From NCBI RefSeq assembly GCF_000716675.1, contig NZ_JNXT01000039.1:1-64000 (forward strand): a stretch of 64,000 bases of DNA, read 5' to 3'. The position numbers and the translations under genes are program-made. Under the pieces are notes generated by a model, which saw only the letters and a program-made list of their open reading frames with translations, made no database searches and had not been told where the DNA came from. Source of the stretch: Streptomyces alboflavus (GTDB taxonomy: Bacteria > Actinomycetota > Actinomycetes > Streptomycetales > Streptomycetaceae). Shown here piece after piece: positions 1 to 9,314 of the stretch (within the stretch, counting starts at the first letter, position 1; each line of letters opens with the position of its first letter).

Positions 1-118
1 GGCAGGTGGGTGGGAATGGCTTGTTGCGGGGGGGGGGGGGAAGGGGGGGCCTGACCCGGTGTGCGGGGTGTGAGGGAGGGGGGAGGCGGCTTCTGCCCGC
101 GAGGGTGGCGGCACCGTT
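1..118. other. gene-free G-rich stretch at window start
   Basis: No ORF with a ribosome binding site is visible here. It contains a 13-G run at 28-40 followed after AA by a 7-G run. It is probably the 3' flank of an upstream gene outside the window. Long G runs in such a genome are also common sites of sequencing error. Confidence 0.5.
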
Positions 119-148
119 TTGACCCGTACGGGGCACGGCGGGTATTCT
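119..148 (+). promoter_or_regulatory. rplM-rpsI promoter
   Basis: A housekeeping-type promoter is visible: TTGACC at 119-124, an 18-base spacer, and TATTCT at 143-148. It is the only good hexamer pair upstream of rplM and would give a 5' leader of about 205-210 nt. Confidence 0.65.
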
Positions 149-362
149 GCCTGTTCGTTATGTGTATTGGCTTTCTCATTCTCACGTGAGGGGCTCTTAC
201 ACCGGCCCACCGGGCCGATGACCAGCGGCAGGACTCGGTTGCGTCACCGAGGTCCGCCAAGGCTGTCGTCCATCGTCCGAGGTGGCCTTGTCAGGACCCT
301 TTCCCGAGGTCCGAGCTGGACTCCGGGAAACCCCACCTCTGAAGAAGCGAAGGCTACGAACC
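149..362 (+). promoter_or_regulatory. long 5' leader of the rplM-rpsI transcript
   Basis: About 210 nt lie between the predicted promoter and the rplM start. A short hairpin (CGGCCC-ACC-GGGCCG, 203-217) is visible. L13 operons in other bacteria are autoregulated through leader RNA, so this leader could bind L13. That is inference, because I cannot match it to a named leader family by eye. Confidence 0.35.
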
Positions 363-806
363 GTGCGTACGTACAGCCCCAAGCCCGGCGATGTGACCCG
401 CCAGTGGCACGTCATCGACGCCCAGGACGTCGTCCTGGGACGCCTGGCGACCACTGCCGCCACCCTCCTGCGGGGCAAGCACAAGCCGATCTACGCGCCG
501 CATGTCGACGCTGGTGACTTCGTCATCATCATCAACGCCGACAAGGTGCACCTGTCCGGCAACAAGCGGACCCAGAAGATGGCGTACCGCCACTCCGGGT
601 ACCCGGGCGGCCTCCGCTCGGTCCGCTACGACGAGCTGCTTGAGAAGAACCCCGAGAAGGCCGTCGAGAAGGCCGTCAAGGGCATGCTCCCGAAGAACAC
701 CCTGGGCCGTCAGATGCTCTCGAAGCTGAAGGTCTACGCGGGCGACCAGCACCCGCACGGCGCTCAGCAGCCGGTCCCGTTCGAGATCACCCAGGTCGCG
801 CAGTAG
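363..806 (+). CDS. rplM: 50S ribosomal protein L13
   Basis: This 147-residue protein is L13, an early-assembly protein of the large ribosomal subunit. The family signature is clear: [16 protein letters not shown] near the N terminus, then the [18 protein letters not shown] segment and a C-terminal PHGAQQP. The GTG at 363 was chosen because it gives the usual family length and starts right before the conserved RTYSPKP; a longer upstream frame lacks homologous character. It is followed after 42 bases by rpsI, the standard L13-S9 operon. Confidence 0.97.
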   Translation: MRTYSPKPGDVTRQWHVIDAQDVVLGRLATTAATLLRGKHKPIYAPHVDAGDFVIIINADKVHLSGNKRTQKMAYRHSGYPGGLRSVRYDELLEKNPEKAVEKAVKGMLPKNTLGRQMLSKLKVYAGDQHPHGAQQPVPFEITQVAQ

Positions 807-848
807 TTCCGGCCACCCCCTAAGACGAAAAAGAATCTGAGGAGCATC

Positions 849-1373
849 GTGGCCGAGACCACCGCTGAGCAGCCGCTCGACGAGACCGCCGAGAACATCG
901 ACATCGAGTCGTACACCACCGAGTCGGACGCGCCCGTGGAGGGCGAGTACACCTCGGAGTCCAACGCCGCGCGCTTCGGCGACCCGCAGCCGGCCGCCGG
1001 CCTGGGCCGTCGCAAGAACGCCATCGCCCGCGTCCGGATCGTCCCGGGCACCGGCAAGTGGAAGGTCAACGGGCGTACGCTCGAGGACTACTTCCCGAAC
1101 AAGGTCCACCAGCAGGAAGTCAACGAGCCCTTCAAGGTGCTCGAGCTCGACGGCCGCTACGACGTCATCGCCCGCATCTCGGGTGGCGGCGTCTCCGGTC
1201 AGGCCGGTGCGCTCCGTCTCGGTGTCGCCCGTGCGCTGAACGAGGCCGACGTCGACAACAACCGTGGCGCCCTCAAGAAGGCCGGTTACCTCAAGCGTGA
1301 CGACCGTGCGGTCGAGCGCAAGAAGGCCGGTCTGAAGAAGGCCCGCAAGGCCCCGCAGTACAGCAAGCGCTAA
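849..1373 (+). CDS. rpsI: 30S ribosomal protein S9
   Basis: This 174-residue protein is S9 of the small subunit. The first 45 or so residues are an acidic extension (rich in E, D, S, T) typical of actinobacterial S9. The core begins at [13 protein letters not shown], contains the [21 protein letters not shown] motif region, and ends with KAPQYSKR, whose C-terminal Lys-Arg tail contacts P-site tRNA in known ribosomes. The GTG at 849 has GAGG about 6 bases upstream. It is co-transcribed with rplM and followed by a strong terminator. Confidence 0.97.
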   Translation: MAETTAEQPLDETAENIDIESYTTESDAPVEGEYTSESNAARFGDPQPAAGLGRRKNAIARVRIVPGTGKWKVNGRTLEDYFPNKVHQQEVNEPFKVLELDGRYDVIARISGGGVSGQAGALRLGVARALNEADVDNNRGALKKAGYLKRDDRAVERKKAGLKKARKAPQYSKR

Positions 1374-1397
1374 TCACCGCTGCCTGCTAGTACTTCT

Positions 1398-1442
1398 CGA
1401 ACGCCCCGGCGGCACCCTGTGTGCTGTCGGGGCGTTCGTTTA
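1398..1442 (+). terminator. rho-independent terminator after rpsI
   Basis: A perfect 11-bp stem (CGAACGCCCCG at 1398-1408 pairing with 1428-1438) is followed by a short T-rich run. It lies 25 bases after the rpsI stop and separates the ribosomal operon from glmM. Confidence 0.8.
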
Positions 1443-1562
1443 TCAGCACCCCATGATCTGGGGTAGAAGTTCGACAGGCTGAGCGTCCGGGACCGTGCGG
1501 TGGAGCCGCTGACGTCACCGCGTCCGCAGGACCAGCCGACACTCAATGTTCGGAGGACAGCA

Positions 1563-2921
1563 GTGGGACGACTCTTCGGCACGGACGGTGTGCGCGGTGT
1601 CGCCAACGCGGATCTGACGGCCGAGCTCGCGCTCGGGCTCTCGGTCGCCGCGGCACATGTGCTCGCCGAAGCGGGCACCTTCGAAGGCCATCGCCCGACG
1701 GCGGTGGTCGGACGAGATCCGCGGGCGTCCGGGGAGTTCCTTGAGGCCGCGGTCGTCGCGGGTCTCGCCAGCGCGGGCGTGGACGTCCTGCGCGTCGGTG
1801 TGCTGCCCACCCCCGCGGTGGCGCATCTCACCGGTGCGCTGGGCGCCGACCTCGGCGTGATGCTCTCCGCCAGCCACAACGCGATGCCCGACAACGGCAT
1901 CAAGTTCTTCGCCCGCGGCGGCCACAAGCTCGCCGACGACCTCGAGGACCGCATCGAGGCCGTGTACGACGAGCACCGCACCGGCGCCCCCTGGGAGCGC
2001 CCCACGGGTGCGGGCGTCGGCCGCGTGACGACGTACGACGAAGGCTTCGACCAGTACGTCGCCCACCTCATCGGTGTGCTGCCCAACCGGCTCGACGGGC
2101 TCAAGGTCGTCCTGGACGAGGCGCACGGCGCGGCCGCGCGGGTCTCGCCCGAGGCGTTCGCCCGCGCCGGTGCCGAGATCATCACCATCGGCGCCAAGCC
2201 GGACGGCCTCAACATCAACGACGGCTGCGGCTCCACCCACCTCGACCTCCTGAAGGCCGCCGTCGTCGAGCACGGCGCCGCCCTCGGCATCGCCCACGAC
2301 GGCGACGCCGACCGCTGCCTGGCCGTGGACCACACCGGCGCCGAGGTCGACGGCGACCAGATCCTCGCCGTGCTCGCCCTCGCCATGCGCGAGCGCGGCG
2401 TGCTGCGCCAGGACACCGTTGTCGCGACCGTCATGTCGAACCTCGGCTTCAAGCTGGCCATGGAGCGCGAGGGCCTGTCCCTGGTGCAGACGGCCGTCGG
2501 CGACCGGTACGTCCTGGAGTCGATGAAGGAGCACGGCTACGCCCTCGGCGGCGAGCAGTCGGGACACGTCATCGTCCTCGACCACGCCACCACCGGCGAC
2601 GGCACCCTCACCGGCCTGCTCCTCGCCGCCCGCGTCGCCGAGACCGGCCGGAGCCTCGCCGAGCTCGCCGCCGTCATGGAGCGCCTGCCGCAGGTCCTCA
2701 TCAACGTCCCCGACGTCGACAAGTCCCGGGTCAAGACCTCCGCGGAGCTGTCCTCGGCCGTCGCCGACGCCGAGCGGGATCTTGGCCAGACCGGGCGGGT
2801 GCTGCTCCGTCCCTCCGGCACCGAGCCGCTGGTGCGCGTGATGGTCGAGGCCGCCGACATCGAGCAGGCCCGCTCCGTCGCCGGGCGCCTCGCCGACGTG
2901 GTGAAGTCCGCGCTGGGCTAG
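1563..2921 (+). CDS. glmM: phosphoglucosamine mutase
   Basis: This 452-residue cytoplasmic enzyme converts glucosamine-6-phosphate to glucosamine-1-phosphate on the path to UDP-GlcNAc and peptidoglycan. Visible signatures are the N-terminal [11 protein letters not shown], the phosphoserine loop LSASHN, the metal-binding DGDADRC, and a C-terminal phosphate-binding segment with [14 protein letters not shown]. The GTG at 1563 was chosen because GGAGGA sits 8 bases upstream and the conserved sequence starts immediately. glmS, the preceding enzyme of the pathway, lies 2 kb downstream. Its stop overlaps the convergent DUF389 gene by 4 bases. Confidence 0.96.
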   Translation: MGRLFGTDGVRGVANADLTAELALGLSVAAAHVLAEAGTFEGHRPTAVVGRDPRASGEFLEAAVVAGLASAGVDVLRVGVLPTPAVAHLTGALGADLGVMLSASHNAMPDNGIKFFARGGHKLADDLEDRIEAVYDEHRTGAPWERPTGAGVGRVTTYDEGFDQYVAHLIGVLPNRLDGLKVVLDEAHGAAARVSPEAFARAGAEIITIGAKPDGLNINDGCGSTHLDLLKAAVVEHGAALGIAHDGDADRCLAVDHTGAEVDGDQILAVLALAMRERGVLRQDTVVATVMSNLGFKLAMEREGLSLVQTAVGDRYVLESMKEHGYALGGEQSGHVIVLDHATTGDGTLTGLLLAARVAETGRSLAELAAVMERLPQVLINVPDVDKSRVKTSAELSSAVADAERDLGQTGRVLLRPSGTEPLVRVMVEAADIEQARSVAGRLADVVKSALG

Positions 2922-3868
2922 CCCAGTTCGCGTGTCCTCGCGGTACGTTCGCGCTGTCGCGCCCAGAGCAGCTTCTGGGCGGCCAGCGTGCACGTACCGG
3001 CGAGGACGATGCCGAGCAGGTTCAGGAGCAGCTGTTCGGTGGAGCCCCAGGCCTGGTTGTACTTGTCGTAGCTGAAGGCGACCGCGGCGTTCGCCGCCGC
3101 CGGGACCGTCGTCACCGAGATCGCGACGCCCACCAGGGCGCCCGACTTCGCGGACGTCAGCGAGAGTGTGCCCGCGGCGCCCGCGAGGACGGCCACGACG
3201 AAGGAGAACCAGTCGGGCCGGTAGATGAAGTGGGTGTTGGGGCGGGCGGCGTCCAGGGACTCCGCGTCGAACAGGTCGACCGCGTCCATGAAGAAGCTGA
3301 AGCCCACCGTCACCACCATCGCCACCGCGAAGCCCACGAGCAGCGCGATCATCGAGCGCAGCGCCAGCCGGGGCGTGCGCTGCACGAGCGCCGTGCAGAA
3401 GCCCGCGAGCGGCCCGAACTCCGGGCCCACCGCCATCGCGCCGACGATCAGGATGGCGTTGTCGAGGACCACGCCGCACGCGGCGATCATCGTGGCGAGC
3501 GTGATGAAGGCGACGTAGGTGACGGAGAGCGTGGACTCCTCGTGGGTGGCGTCCTCCAGGTGCTCCCACAGGACCGCGTCCGCGCCCTCGCCCGGCGCCT
3601 CGTCCTCCGCCTTGTCGGCGCGCAGCGACAGCGACAGGTCGATGTTCTCCAGCGCGATCGAGCCGCACTTGTCGATCTCCAGCGTCCGCAGCCCGTCGAT
3701 CAGCTCGTCGCCCGCCTCGCGCGCGACGTCGCACATGACGATGTCGCCCGAGGGGTTGCGCGCCGCGCCCGCCACGACGGCCAGATGCGTGGTGCCCGGT
3801 GTCTTCTCGATCAGGCGCACCACGTCATCGGTCCTGTCCGGCGGGGTGATCAGGCGCAGATGCAGCAT
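2918..3868 (-). CDS. DUF389 family membrane protein
   Basis: This 316-residue integral membrane protein belongs to the DUF389 family. A soluble N-terminal part of about 115 residues resembles a small ferredoxin-like domain ([17 protein letters not shown]). It is followed by about six hydrophobic segments, including the family-typical [20 protein letters not shown], where a conserved polar-Gly/Pro loop interrupts the helices. Function in the family is not established. It lies 32 bases downstream of coaA on the same strand, so it may be read from the coaA transcript; nothing links it functionally to pantothenate metabolism. Confidence 0.85.
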   Translation of the reverse strand: MLHLRLITPPDRTDDVVRLIEKTPGTTHLAVVAGAARNPSGDIVMCDVAREAGDELIDGLRTLEIDKCGSIALENIDLSLSLRADKAEDEAPGEGADAVLWEHLEDATHEESTLSVTYVAFITLATMIAACGVVLDNAILIVGAMAVGPEFGPLAGFCTALVQRTPRLALRSMIALLVGFAVAMVVTVGFSFFMDAVDLFDAESLDAARPNTHFIYRPDWFSFVVAVLAGAAGTLSLTSAKSGALVGVAISVTTVPAAANAAVAFSYDKYNQAWGSTEQLLLNLLGIVLAGTCTLAAQKLLWARQRERTARTRELG

Positions 3869-3900
3869 GTCCGCACCTTAACGCGGGCCTGACAGGGCCT

Positions 3901-4908
3901 TCAGAGCTTGCGCAGGCTGAGGCGCTGCACCTTGTGGTCGGGTCCCTTGCGGACGACGAGGGTGGCGCGGCCGCGGGTGGGGGCCACGTTCTCCAGGAGG
4001 TTGACCTTGTTGATGGTCCGCCAGGTGGTGCGGGCGTAGTCCAGGGCCTCCTCCTCGGAGACCTGGGTGTACTTGCGGAAGTACGAGGACGGGTTCTGGA
4101 AGGCCGTGGCGCGCAGCTTGCGGAAACGGTTCAGGTACCAGCGCTCGATGTCCTCGGGGCGGGCGTCCACGTACACACTGAAGTCGAAGTAGTCGGCGAG
4201 GCCCACGCGGGTGCGGCCGTCCTTGCCGGGCAGGGCCGGCTGCAGGACGTTCAGGCCCTCGACGATGAGGATGTCCGGGCGGCGGACCGTGAGGCGCTCG
4301 CCGGGCACGATGTCGTAGATCAGGTGCGAGTAGACGGGGGCCGTCACCTCGTCCTTGCCCGCCTTGATGTCGGCGACGAAGCGGGTCAGGGCCCGCCGGT
4401 CGTACGACTCGGGGAAGCCCTTGCGCGACATCAGGCCGCGGGCCTGCAGCTCCTTGGTGGGCAGCAGGAAGCCGTCGGTGGTGACCAGCTCCACGCGCGG
4501 GTGCTCCGGCCAGCGCGAGAGCAGGGCCTGCAGGAGGCGGGCGACCGTCGACTTGCCGACGGCCACCGATCCGGCGACGCCTATCACGAACGGCGTGCCC
4601 GACTGGGCGGCCTTCTCGCCCGTCTCGCCCAGGAACGTGTTCAGGGCGCCGCGCAGGCCGTCCGTCGCGCCCACGTACAGATTCAGCAGGCGCGACAGCG
4701 GCAGGTAGATGTCACGGACCTCGTCGAGGTCGATGACGTCGCCGAGGCCGCGCAGCTTCTCGACTTCGTCGGCGGTGAGGGGCAGCGGCGTCTTCTCGCG
4801 CAGCGCGCTCCACTCGGATCGGGTGAGGTCGACATAAGGGGTCGCCTCCGGCTTGTGCCGGTGGGCGCCCCGTGGCGCCTTCGTGGGCGCTGAGACCGAA
4901 GAGATCAC
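3901..4908 (-). CDS. coaA: type I pantothenate kinase
   Basis: This 335-residue enzyme phosphorylates pantothenate, the committed step of coenzyme A synthesis. The P-loop [12 protein letters not shown] is at residues 110-121, followed by [16 protein letters not shown] and the substrate-lid region with EGLNVLQ, all typical of bacterial CoaA. The start is GTG at 4908; the nearby ATG at 4915 is out of frame. Divergent from glmS across about 115 bases. acpS, which consumes CoA, lies 2 kb away. Confidence 0.95.
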   Translation of the reverse strand: MISSVSAPTKAPRGAHRHKPEATPYVDLTRSEWSALREKTPLPLTADEVEKLRGLGDVIDLDEVRDIYLPLSRLLNLYVGATDGLRGALNTFLGETGEKAAQSGTPFVIGVAGSVAVGKSTVARLLQALLSRWPEHPRVELVTTDGFLLPTKELQARGLMSRKGFPESYDRRALTRFVADIKAGKDEVTAPVYSHLIYDIVPGERLTVRRPDILIVEGLNVLQPALPGKDGRTRVGLADYFDFSVYVDARPEDIERWYLNRFRKLRATAFQNPSSYFRKYTQVSEEEALDYARTTWRTINKVNLLENVAPTRGRATLVVRKGPDHKVQRLSLRKL

Positions 4909-5022
4909 GTTCCATTGTTACGGCTGTTTGAACAGCTGGGCGGGTGGGGTGCGTCACCTTGGGCGCACGCGTCGTACCCGTGGTACGCGTATCGGGGCAT
5001 ATCGGGACGTACGCTTCCCGGC

Positions 5023-6879
5023 ATGTGCGGAATCGTCGGATACGTCGGCTCGCAGTCGGCGCTCGAAGTGGTGCTCGCCGGGCTCAGACGCCTGGAGTAC
5101 CGGGGATACGACTCGGCCGGAGTGGCCGTACTCGCCGATGGCCAGATCGCCTCGGCCCGCAAGTCCGGAAAGCTCGTCAACCTGGAGAAGGCCCTGGTGG
5201 ACCGGCCGCTCCCGGCTGGCGCCACCGGCATCGGACACACCCGCTGGGCCACCCACGGCGGCCCCACCGACAGCAACGCCCACCCCCACCTCGACAACGC
5301 CGGGCGCGTCGCCGTCGTCCACAACGGCATCATCGAGAACTTCGCCGCCCTGCGGGCCGAGCTGGCCGAACGGGGGCACGTCCTGTCCTCCGAGACCGAC
5401 ACCGAGGTCGTCGCCCACCTCCTCGCCGAGGAGTTCTCGGGCTGCGCCGACCTCGCCGAGGCCATGCGCCTTGTGTGCCGGCGGCTCCAGGGCGCGTTCA
5501 CGCTGGTCGCCGTGCACGCCGACGTCCCGGACGTGGTCGTGGGGGCGCGCCGGAACTCGCCCCTCGTGGTCGGCGTGGGCGAGGGCGAGGCCTTCCTCGC
5601 CTCCGACGTCGCCGCGTTCATCGCGCACACCCGGTCCGCCGTCGAGCTGGGGCAGGACCAGGTCGTCGAGGTGCGGCGCGACGGCGGCGTCGAGGTCACC
5701 GTCACCGACTTCGACGGGCGCCCCGCCGAGGTCCGGCACTTCCGCGTCGACTGGGACGCGGCCGCCGCCGAGAAGGGCGGGTACCCCTCCTTCATGCACA
5801 AGGAGATCGCCGAGCAGCCGCGCGCCGTCGCCGACACCCTCCTCGGCCGCATCGGCGCGGACGGCGCGCTCACCCTCGACGAGCTGCGCATCCCCGCCGC
5901 CGACCTGCGCGACGTCGACAAGGTCGTGGTCGTCGCCTGCGGCACCGCCTTCCACGCCGGGCTCATCGCCAAGTACGCCATCGAGCACTGGACGCGGCTG
6001 CCCTGCGAGGTCGAGCTCGCCAGCGAGTTCCGATACCGCGATCCGATCCTGGACGCCCGCTCCCTCGTCATCGCCATCTCGCAGTCCGGCGAGACCATGG
6101 ACACCCTGATGGCCCTGCGGCACGCCCGTGAGCAGGGCTCCCGCGTCCTCGCTATCTGCAACACCAACGGCTCCACGATTCCGCGCGAGTCCGACGCCGT
6201 GCTCTACACCCACGCCGGGCCCGAGGTCGCCGTCGCCTCCACGAAGGCGTTCCTGACCCAGCTGGTGGCCTGTTACCTGGTGGCGCTGTATCTGGGGCAG
6301 GTGCGCGGCACCAAGTGGGGCGACGAAGTGCTCGGCGTCGTCCGGGACCTGGCCGACATCGGCGACGCCGTCGAGCGGGTGCTCGCCGGGATGGAGCCCG
6401 TCCGCGCGCTCGCCCGGTCCCTCGCCGGGGCCGGGACCGTGCTCTTCCTCGGGCGGCACGTGGGGTATCCCGTCGCCCTCGAAGGCGCCCTCAAGCTCAA
6501 GGAACTCGCCTACATGCACGCCGAGGGCTTCGCCGCCGGTGAGCTCAAGCACGGGCCCATCGCCCTCGTGGAGCCGGGCCTGCCCGTCGTCGTGGTCGTG
6601 CCCTCGCCCCGTGGGCGCTCCGTCCTCCACGACAAGATCGTCTCCAACATCCAGGAGATCCGGGCCCGGGGCGCCCGCACCATCGTCATCGCCGAGGAGG
6701 GCGACGACGCGGTGCTCCCGTACGCCGATCATGTGGTCCGGGTGCCCGTTACGCCTACGCTGCTTCAGCCCCTCGTGACCACGGTGCCGTTGCAGGTCTT
6801 CGCCTGTGAGCTCGCTGTGGCCCGGGGCAACGAGGTGGATCAGCCTCGGAATCTGGCCAAGTCGGTGACCGTGGAGTGA
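5023..6879 (+). CDS. glmS: glutamine-fructose-6-phosphate aminotransferase (isomerizing)
   Basis: This 618-residue enzyme makes glucosamine-6-phosphate from fructose-6-phosphate and glutamine. The ATG at 5023 was chosen because the mature enzyme needs an N-terminal nucleophile Cys right after Met, seen here as MCGIVGYVG. The glutamine amidotransferase domain (about 1-240, with HTRWATHG and HNGIIEN) is followed by two SIS sugar-isomerase domains (SQSGETMDT in the first) and the C-terminal PRNLAKSVTVE, which closes the active site. With glmM it supplies UDP-GlcNAc. Confidence 0.96.
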   Translation: MCGIVGYVGSQSALEVVLAGLRRLEYRGYDSAGVAVLADGQIASARKSGKLVNLEKALVDRPLPAGATGIGHTRWATHGGPTDSNAHPHLDNAGRVAVVHNGIIENFAALRAELAERGHVLSSETDTEVVAHLLAEEFSGCADLAEAMRLVCRRLQGAFTLVAVHADVPDVVVGARRNSPLVVGVGEGEAFLASDVAAFIAHTRSAVELGQDQVVEVRRDGGVEVTVTDFDGRPAEVRHFRVDWDAAAAEKGGYPSFMHKEIAEQPRAVADTLLGRIGADGALTLDELRIPAADLRDVDKVVVVACGTAFHAGLIAKYAIEHWTRLPCEVELASEFRYRDPILDARSLVIAISQSGETMDTLMALRHAREQGSRVLAICNTNGSTIPRESDAVLYTHAGPEVAVASTKAFLTQLVACYLVALYLGQVRGTKWGDEVLGVVRDLADIGDAVERVLAGMEPVRALARSLAGAGTVLFLGRHVGYPVALEGALKLKELAYMHAEGFAAGELKHGPIALVEPGLPVVVVVPSPRGRSVLHDKIVSNIQEIRARGARTIVIAEEGDDAVLPYADHVVRVPVTPTLLQPLVTTVPLQVFACELAVARGNEVDQPRNLAKSVTVE

Positions 6880-6923
6880 GCTTGTGAGCGGGGGCGCGGG
6901 GCTGTGAGCAGGGGAGTGAGTTC

Positions 6924-7292
6924 GTGATTATTGGGGTCGGGATCGACGTCGCCGAGATCGAGCGGTTCGCCGCCTCTCTGGAGCGGACCCCCGGGATGCG
7001 GGAACGGCTCTTCGTCGAGCCGGAGTTGTTCCTTCCCAGCGGGGAGCCGCGCGGGGTCGCCTCCCTCGCCGCCCGCTTCGCCGCGAAGGAGGCTCTGGCC
7101 AAGGCCCTTGGTGCGCCTGCCGGGCTGCGGTGGACCGATGCCGAGGTGTACGTCGAGGACAGCGGGCAGCCCCGGCTGCGTGTCTCGGGGACCGTTGCCG
7201 CTCGGGCCGAGGCTCTGGGGGTTCGGGGGTGGCATGTCTCGTTGAGCCATGACGCGGGGGTCGCTTCCGCTGTGGTGATCGCTGAGGGGTAG
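6924..7292 (+). CDS. acpS: holo-[acyl-carrier-protein] synthase
   Basis: This 122-residue protein matches AcpS, which transfers 4'-phosphopantetheine from CoA to a serine of acyl carrier protein. The signatures are [14 protein letters not shown] at the N terminus (Mg-binding Asp) and [14 protein letters not shown] in the middle (catalytic Glu/Lys helix), followed by [10 protein letters not shown]. The start is GTG at 6924 with GGGGAG upstream. It lies 44 bases after glmS and 84 bases before nnr on the same strand. Confidence 0.94.
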   Translation: MIIGVGIDVAEIERFAASLERTPGMRERLFVEPELFLPSGEPRGVASLAARFAAKEALAKALGAPAGLRWTDAEVYVEDSGQPRLRVSGTVAARAEALGVRGWHVSLSHDAGVASAVVIAEG

Positions 7293-7376
7293 CTGGGGGG
7301 AGCTGAGGGGGGTAGCTGACGGGTAGGGGGCGGTGCCTCTCAGGCGCGGGGTTCCCCCGTGCGGGAGACTTGGGGG

Positions 7377-8822
7377 ATGCGTACCGCCTACAGCGTGGAG
7401 AGTGTTCGCGCCGCCGAGCACGCCTTGATGGCCCGCGTCCCCGACGGCGCCCTGATGCAGCGCGCCGCCGCCGGGCTCGCCGTCGCCTGCGGGCAGTTGC
7501 TCGGCAAGGTGTACGGGGCGCGGGTCGTGCTTCTCGTCGGCAGCGGGGACAACGGGGGCGACGCCCTGTACGCCGGGGCGCGGCTCGCTCGGCGTGGTGC
7601 TGGAGTGACCGCTGTGCTGCTTGCTCCTGAGCGGGTTCATGGGGGTGGGCTCGCCGCTTTTCGGGGGGCCGGGGGGCGGGTTGTTCGCGCTGTGGACGGT
7701 GCGGAGGGTGGTGAGGGCTCCAGCGGCGACGGGGGTGTCGTCTCGGAGGGCGCGCTCGCCGCCGTCGGCCGTGCCCAGCTCGTCGTCGACGGCATCGTCG
7801 GCATCGGCGGCAAGGGTGCGCTGCGGCCCCTCGCCGCCCGGCTCGTGCGTGCCGCCGATGACTCCGGTGCCCTGGTCGTCGCCGTGGATCTGCCGAGTGG
7901 CGTCGACGCCGACACCGGGCAGGTGGCCGGGGACGCCGTGCGCGCCGACGCGACCGTGACCTTCGGGACCTACAAGCCCGGGTTGCTCGTCGACCCCGGG
8001 CGGGAGTACGCCGGGGCCGTCCGGCTCGTCGACATCGGGCTCGACGGCTCGCTCCGACCACACGAAGCCGCGCTCGAAGCCCTTCAGTACGTCGACGTCG
8101 ACCGGCTGTTGCCCGTGCCCGGCGCCGAGAGCGACAAGTACCGGCGCGGGGTCGTCGGCGTCGTCGCCGGATCCGCCCGCTACCCCGGTGCCGCCGTCCT
8201 CGCCGTCGCCGGTGCCCTGCGGGGCGGGGCCGGGGCCGTGCGGTACGTCGGGCCCGCCGCCGACGCCGTCATCGCCCGTTTCCCCGAAGCCCTCGTGTCC
8301 GACGGGCCGCCCGCCAAGGCCGGGCGGGTGCAGGCCTGGGTGGCCGGGCCCGGGCTCGGGGACGACGCCGGGCGGTTGCGTGACGTCGTGGCCGCCGATG
8401 TGCCCGTCCTCATCGACGCCGACGGGCTGCGGCTCGTCGACCGCGACGCCGTGCGGGGGCGTGCCGCGCCCACCCTGCTCACCCCGCACGCCGGGGAGGC
8501 GGCTGCGCTGCTCGGAGTGTCGCGGGCCGAGGTCGAGGGGGCTCGGCTCGACTCGGTGCGGGAGTTGGCTGGGCGGTACGCGGCCACGGTGCTGTTGAAG
8601 GGGTCGACCACGTTGGTGGCGTCGCCCGGTGGGGGGCGGGCGGTGCGGGTCAATCCGACGGGGACCGCGTGGCTGGCCACGGCCGGGAGCGGGGACGTGC
8701 TCTCGGGGCTTGCCGGGTCGTTGCTGGCCGCCGGGCTCGAGGCTCGGGACGCGGGGGCCGTGGGGGCGTTCCTGCACGCGTGTGCGTCGTCGCCCACGTT
8801 CCCTGTACGCCCCTCGTGGTGA
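7377..8822 (+). CDS. nnr: bifunctional NAD(P)H-hydrate epimerase / ADP-dependent dehydratase, C terminus unusual
   Basis: This 481-residue repair enzyme restores hydrated NAD(P)H. The N-terminal epimerase domain shows GSGDNGGDALYAG and VDGIVGIGG; the C-terminal dehydratase domain shows KYRRGVVGVVAGS, LLTPHAGEAAALLG and the nucleotide-binding ATAGSGDVLSGL. ATG 7377 precedes the conserved RTAYSVESVRAAEH. After GAFLH the sequence departs from the family pattern (usually a longer alanine-rich helix and tail) and stops within 13 residues, entering a repeat-rich gap. The active-site motifs are intact, so it may still work. The usual neighbour alr follows. Confidence 0.88.
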   Translation: MRTAYSVESVRAAEHALMARVPDGALMQRAAAGLAVACGQLLGKVYGARVVLLVGSGDNGGDALYAGARLARRGAGVTAVLLAPERVHGGGLAAFRGAGGRVVRAVDGAEGGEGSSGDGGVVSEGALAAVGRAQLVVDGIVGIGGKGALRPLAARLVRAADDSGALVVAVDLPSGVDADTGQVAGDAVRADATVTFGTYKPGLLVDPGREYAGAVRLVDIGLDGSLRPHEAALEALQYVDVDRLLPVPGAESDKYRRGVVGVVAGSARYPGAAVLAVAGALRGGAGAVRYVGPAADAVIARFPEALVSDGPPAKAGRVQAWVAGPGLGDDAGRLRDVVAADVPVLIDADGLRLVDRDAVRGRAAPTLLTPHAGEAAALLGVSRAEVEGARLDSVRELAGRYAATVLLKGSTTLVASPGGGRAVRVNPTGTAWLATAGSGDVLSGLAGSLLAAGLEARDAGAVGAFLHACASSPTFPVRPSW

Positions 8823-8878
8823 GCCGAGCTGCGCGCGGACATACCGGCACGTCCCCTCCGGTTCGGATTGCGGGGGTC

Positions 8879-9057
8879 TGTTCGGTGGGGGTCCCCCATT
8901 CGGCTTTCGGTCCGGTGGGGGGTCCCGTTTTGTCCGACGGTCGGGTGGAGGTTCCCGGTTTGTCCGACGGTCCGGTGGGGGCGCCTCGTTCGTTCGACGG
9001 TTCGGTGGGGGTGCCTCGTTCGTCCGGCGGTTCGGTGGGGTTTCCCGCCTTGCTTTC
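8879..9057 (+). repeat. 30-bp tandem repeat array, about six copies
   Basis: Contiguous imperfect 30-bp units start at 8879, 8909, 8939, 8969, 8999 and 9029 (the last is 29 bp), each beginning with a GGTYCGGTGG-like core; a partial seventh starts at 9058. The unit is a multiple of three, so long frames stay open on both strands and would encode a 10-residue repeat, but no start signal supports translation. It lies between nnr and alr. Confidence 0.85.
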
Positions 9058-9314
9058 GGTCCGGTGGGCGGCGATGCCTGCCGTCCCACCCTGTGGGCAT
9101 CTGGGCCGCCAGGGGCGGCACGGGTGGGCACAGCCCACGGCCGACGGTGCCCGTGATGTGAGGCGAGGGAACGGCCCCGGGCAAGGGGGTGCGTGGATGT
9201 GGGGAGAGGGGCGGCCCACGCCGGCGGTGGTGTGGGGCACGCGAGGCCCCACGGTGCGGGAGTGGGACGGGTGTGGGCCCCCGGCCAGATGCGGCTCTGA
9301 GAGACTTGGGCGCG
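9058..9314. other. gene-free interval before alr
   Basis: No supported gene. A GC-rich segment with self-complementary pieces around 9085-9135 (GTGGGCA / TGCCCAC-type words) resembles dispersed Streptomyces intergenic sequence. With the 30-bp array it makes an unusually long 492-base gap between nnr and alr. No clear promoter for alr was identified. Confidence 0.4.

Noticed and set aside
4954..6732. 592-codon frame antisense to glmS
   Set aside because: Shadow of glmS codon bias; glmS has every catalytic motif.
8879..9057. CRISPR array
   Set aside because: The 30-bp units are directly contiguous, with no unique spacers, and no cas genes are present.
8629..9156. Repeat protein with RSGGGSRFVR decapeptides
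   Set aside because: The frame is open only because the 30-bp unit is a multiple of three. There is no ribosome site and all frames are equally open.
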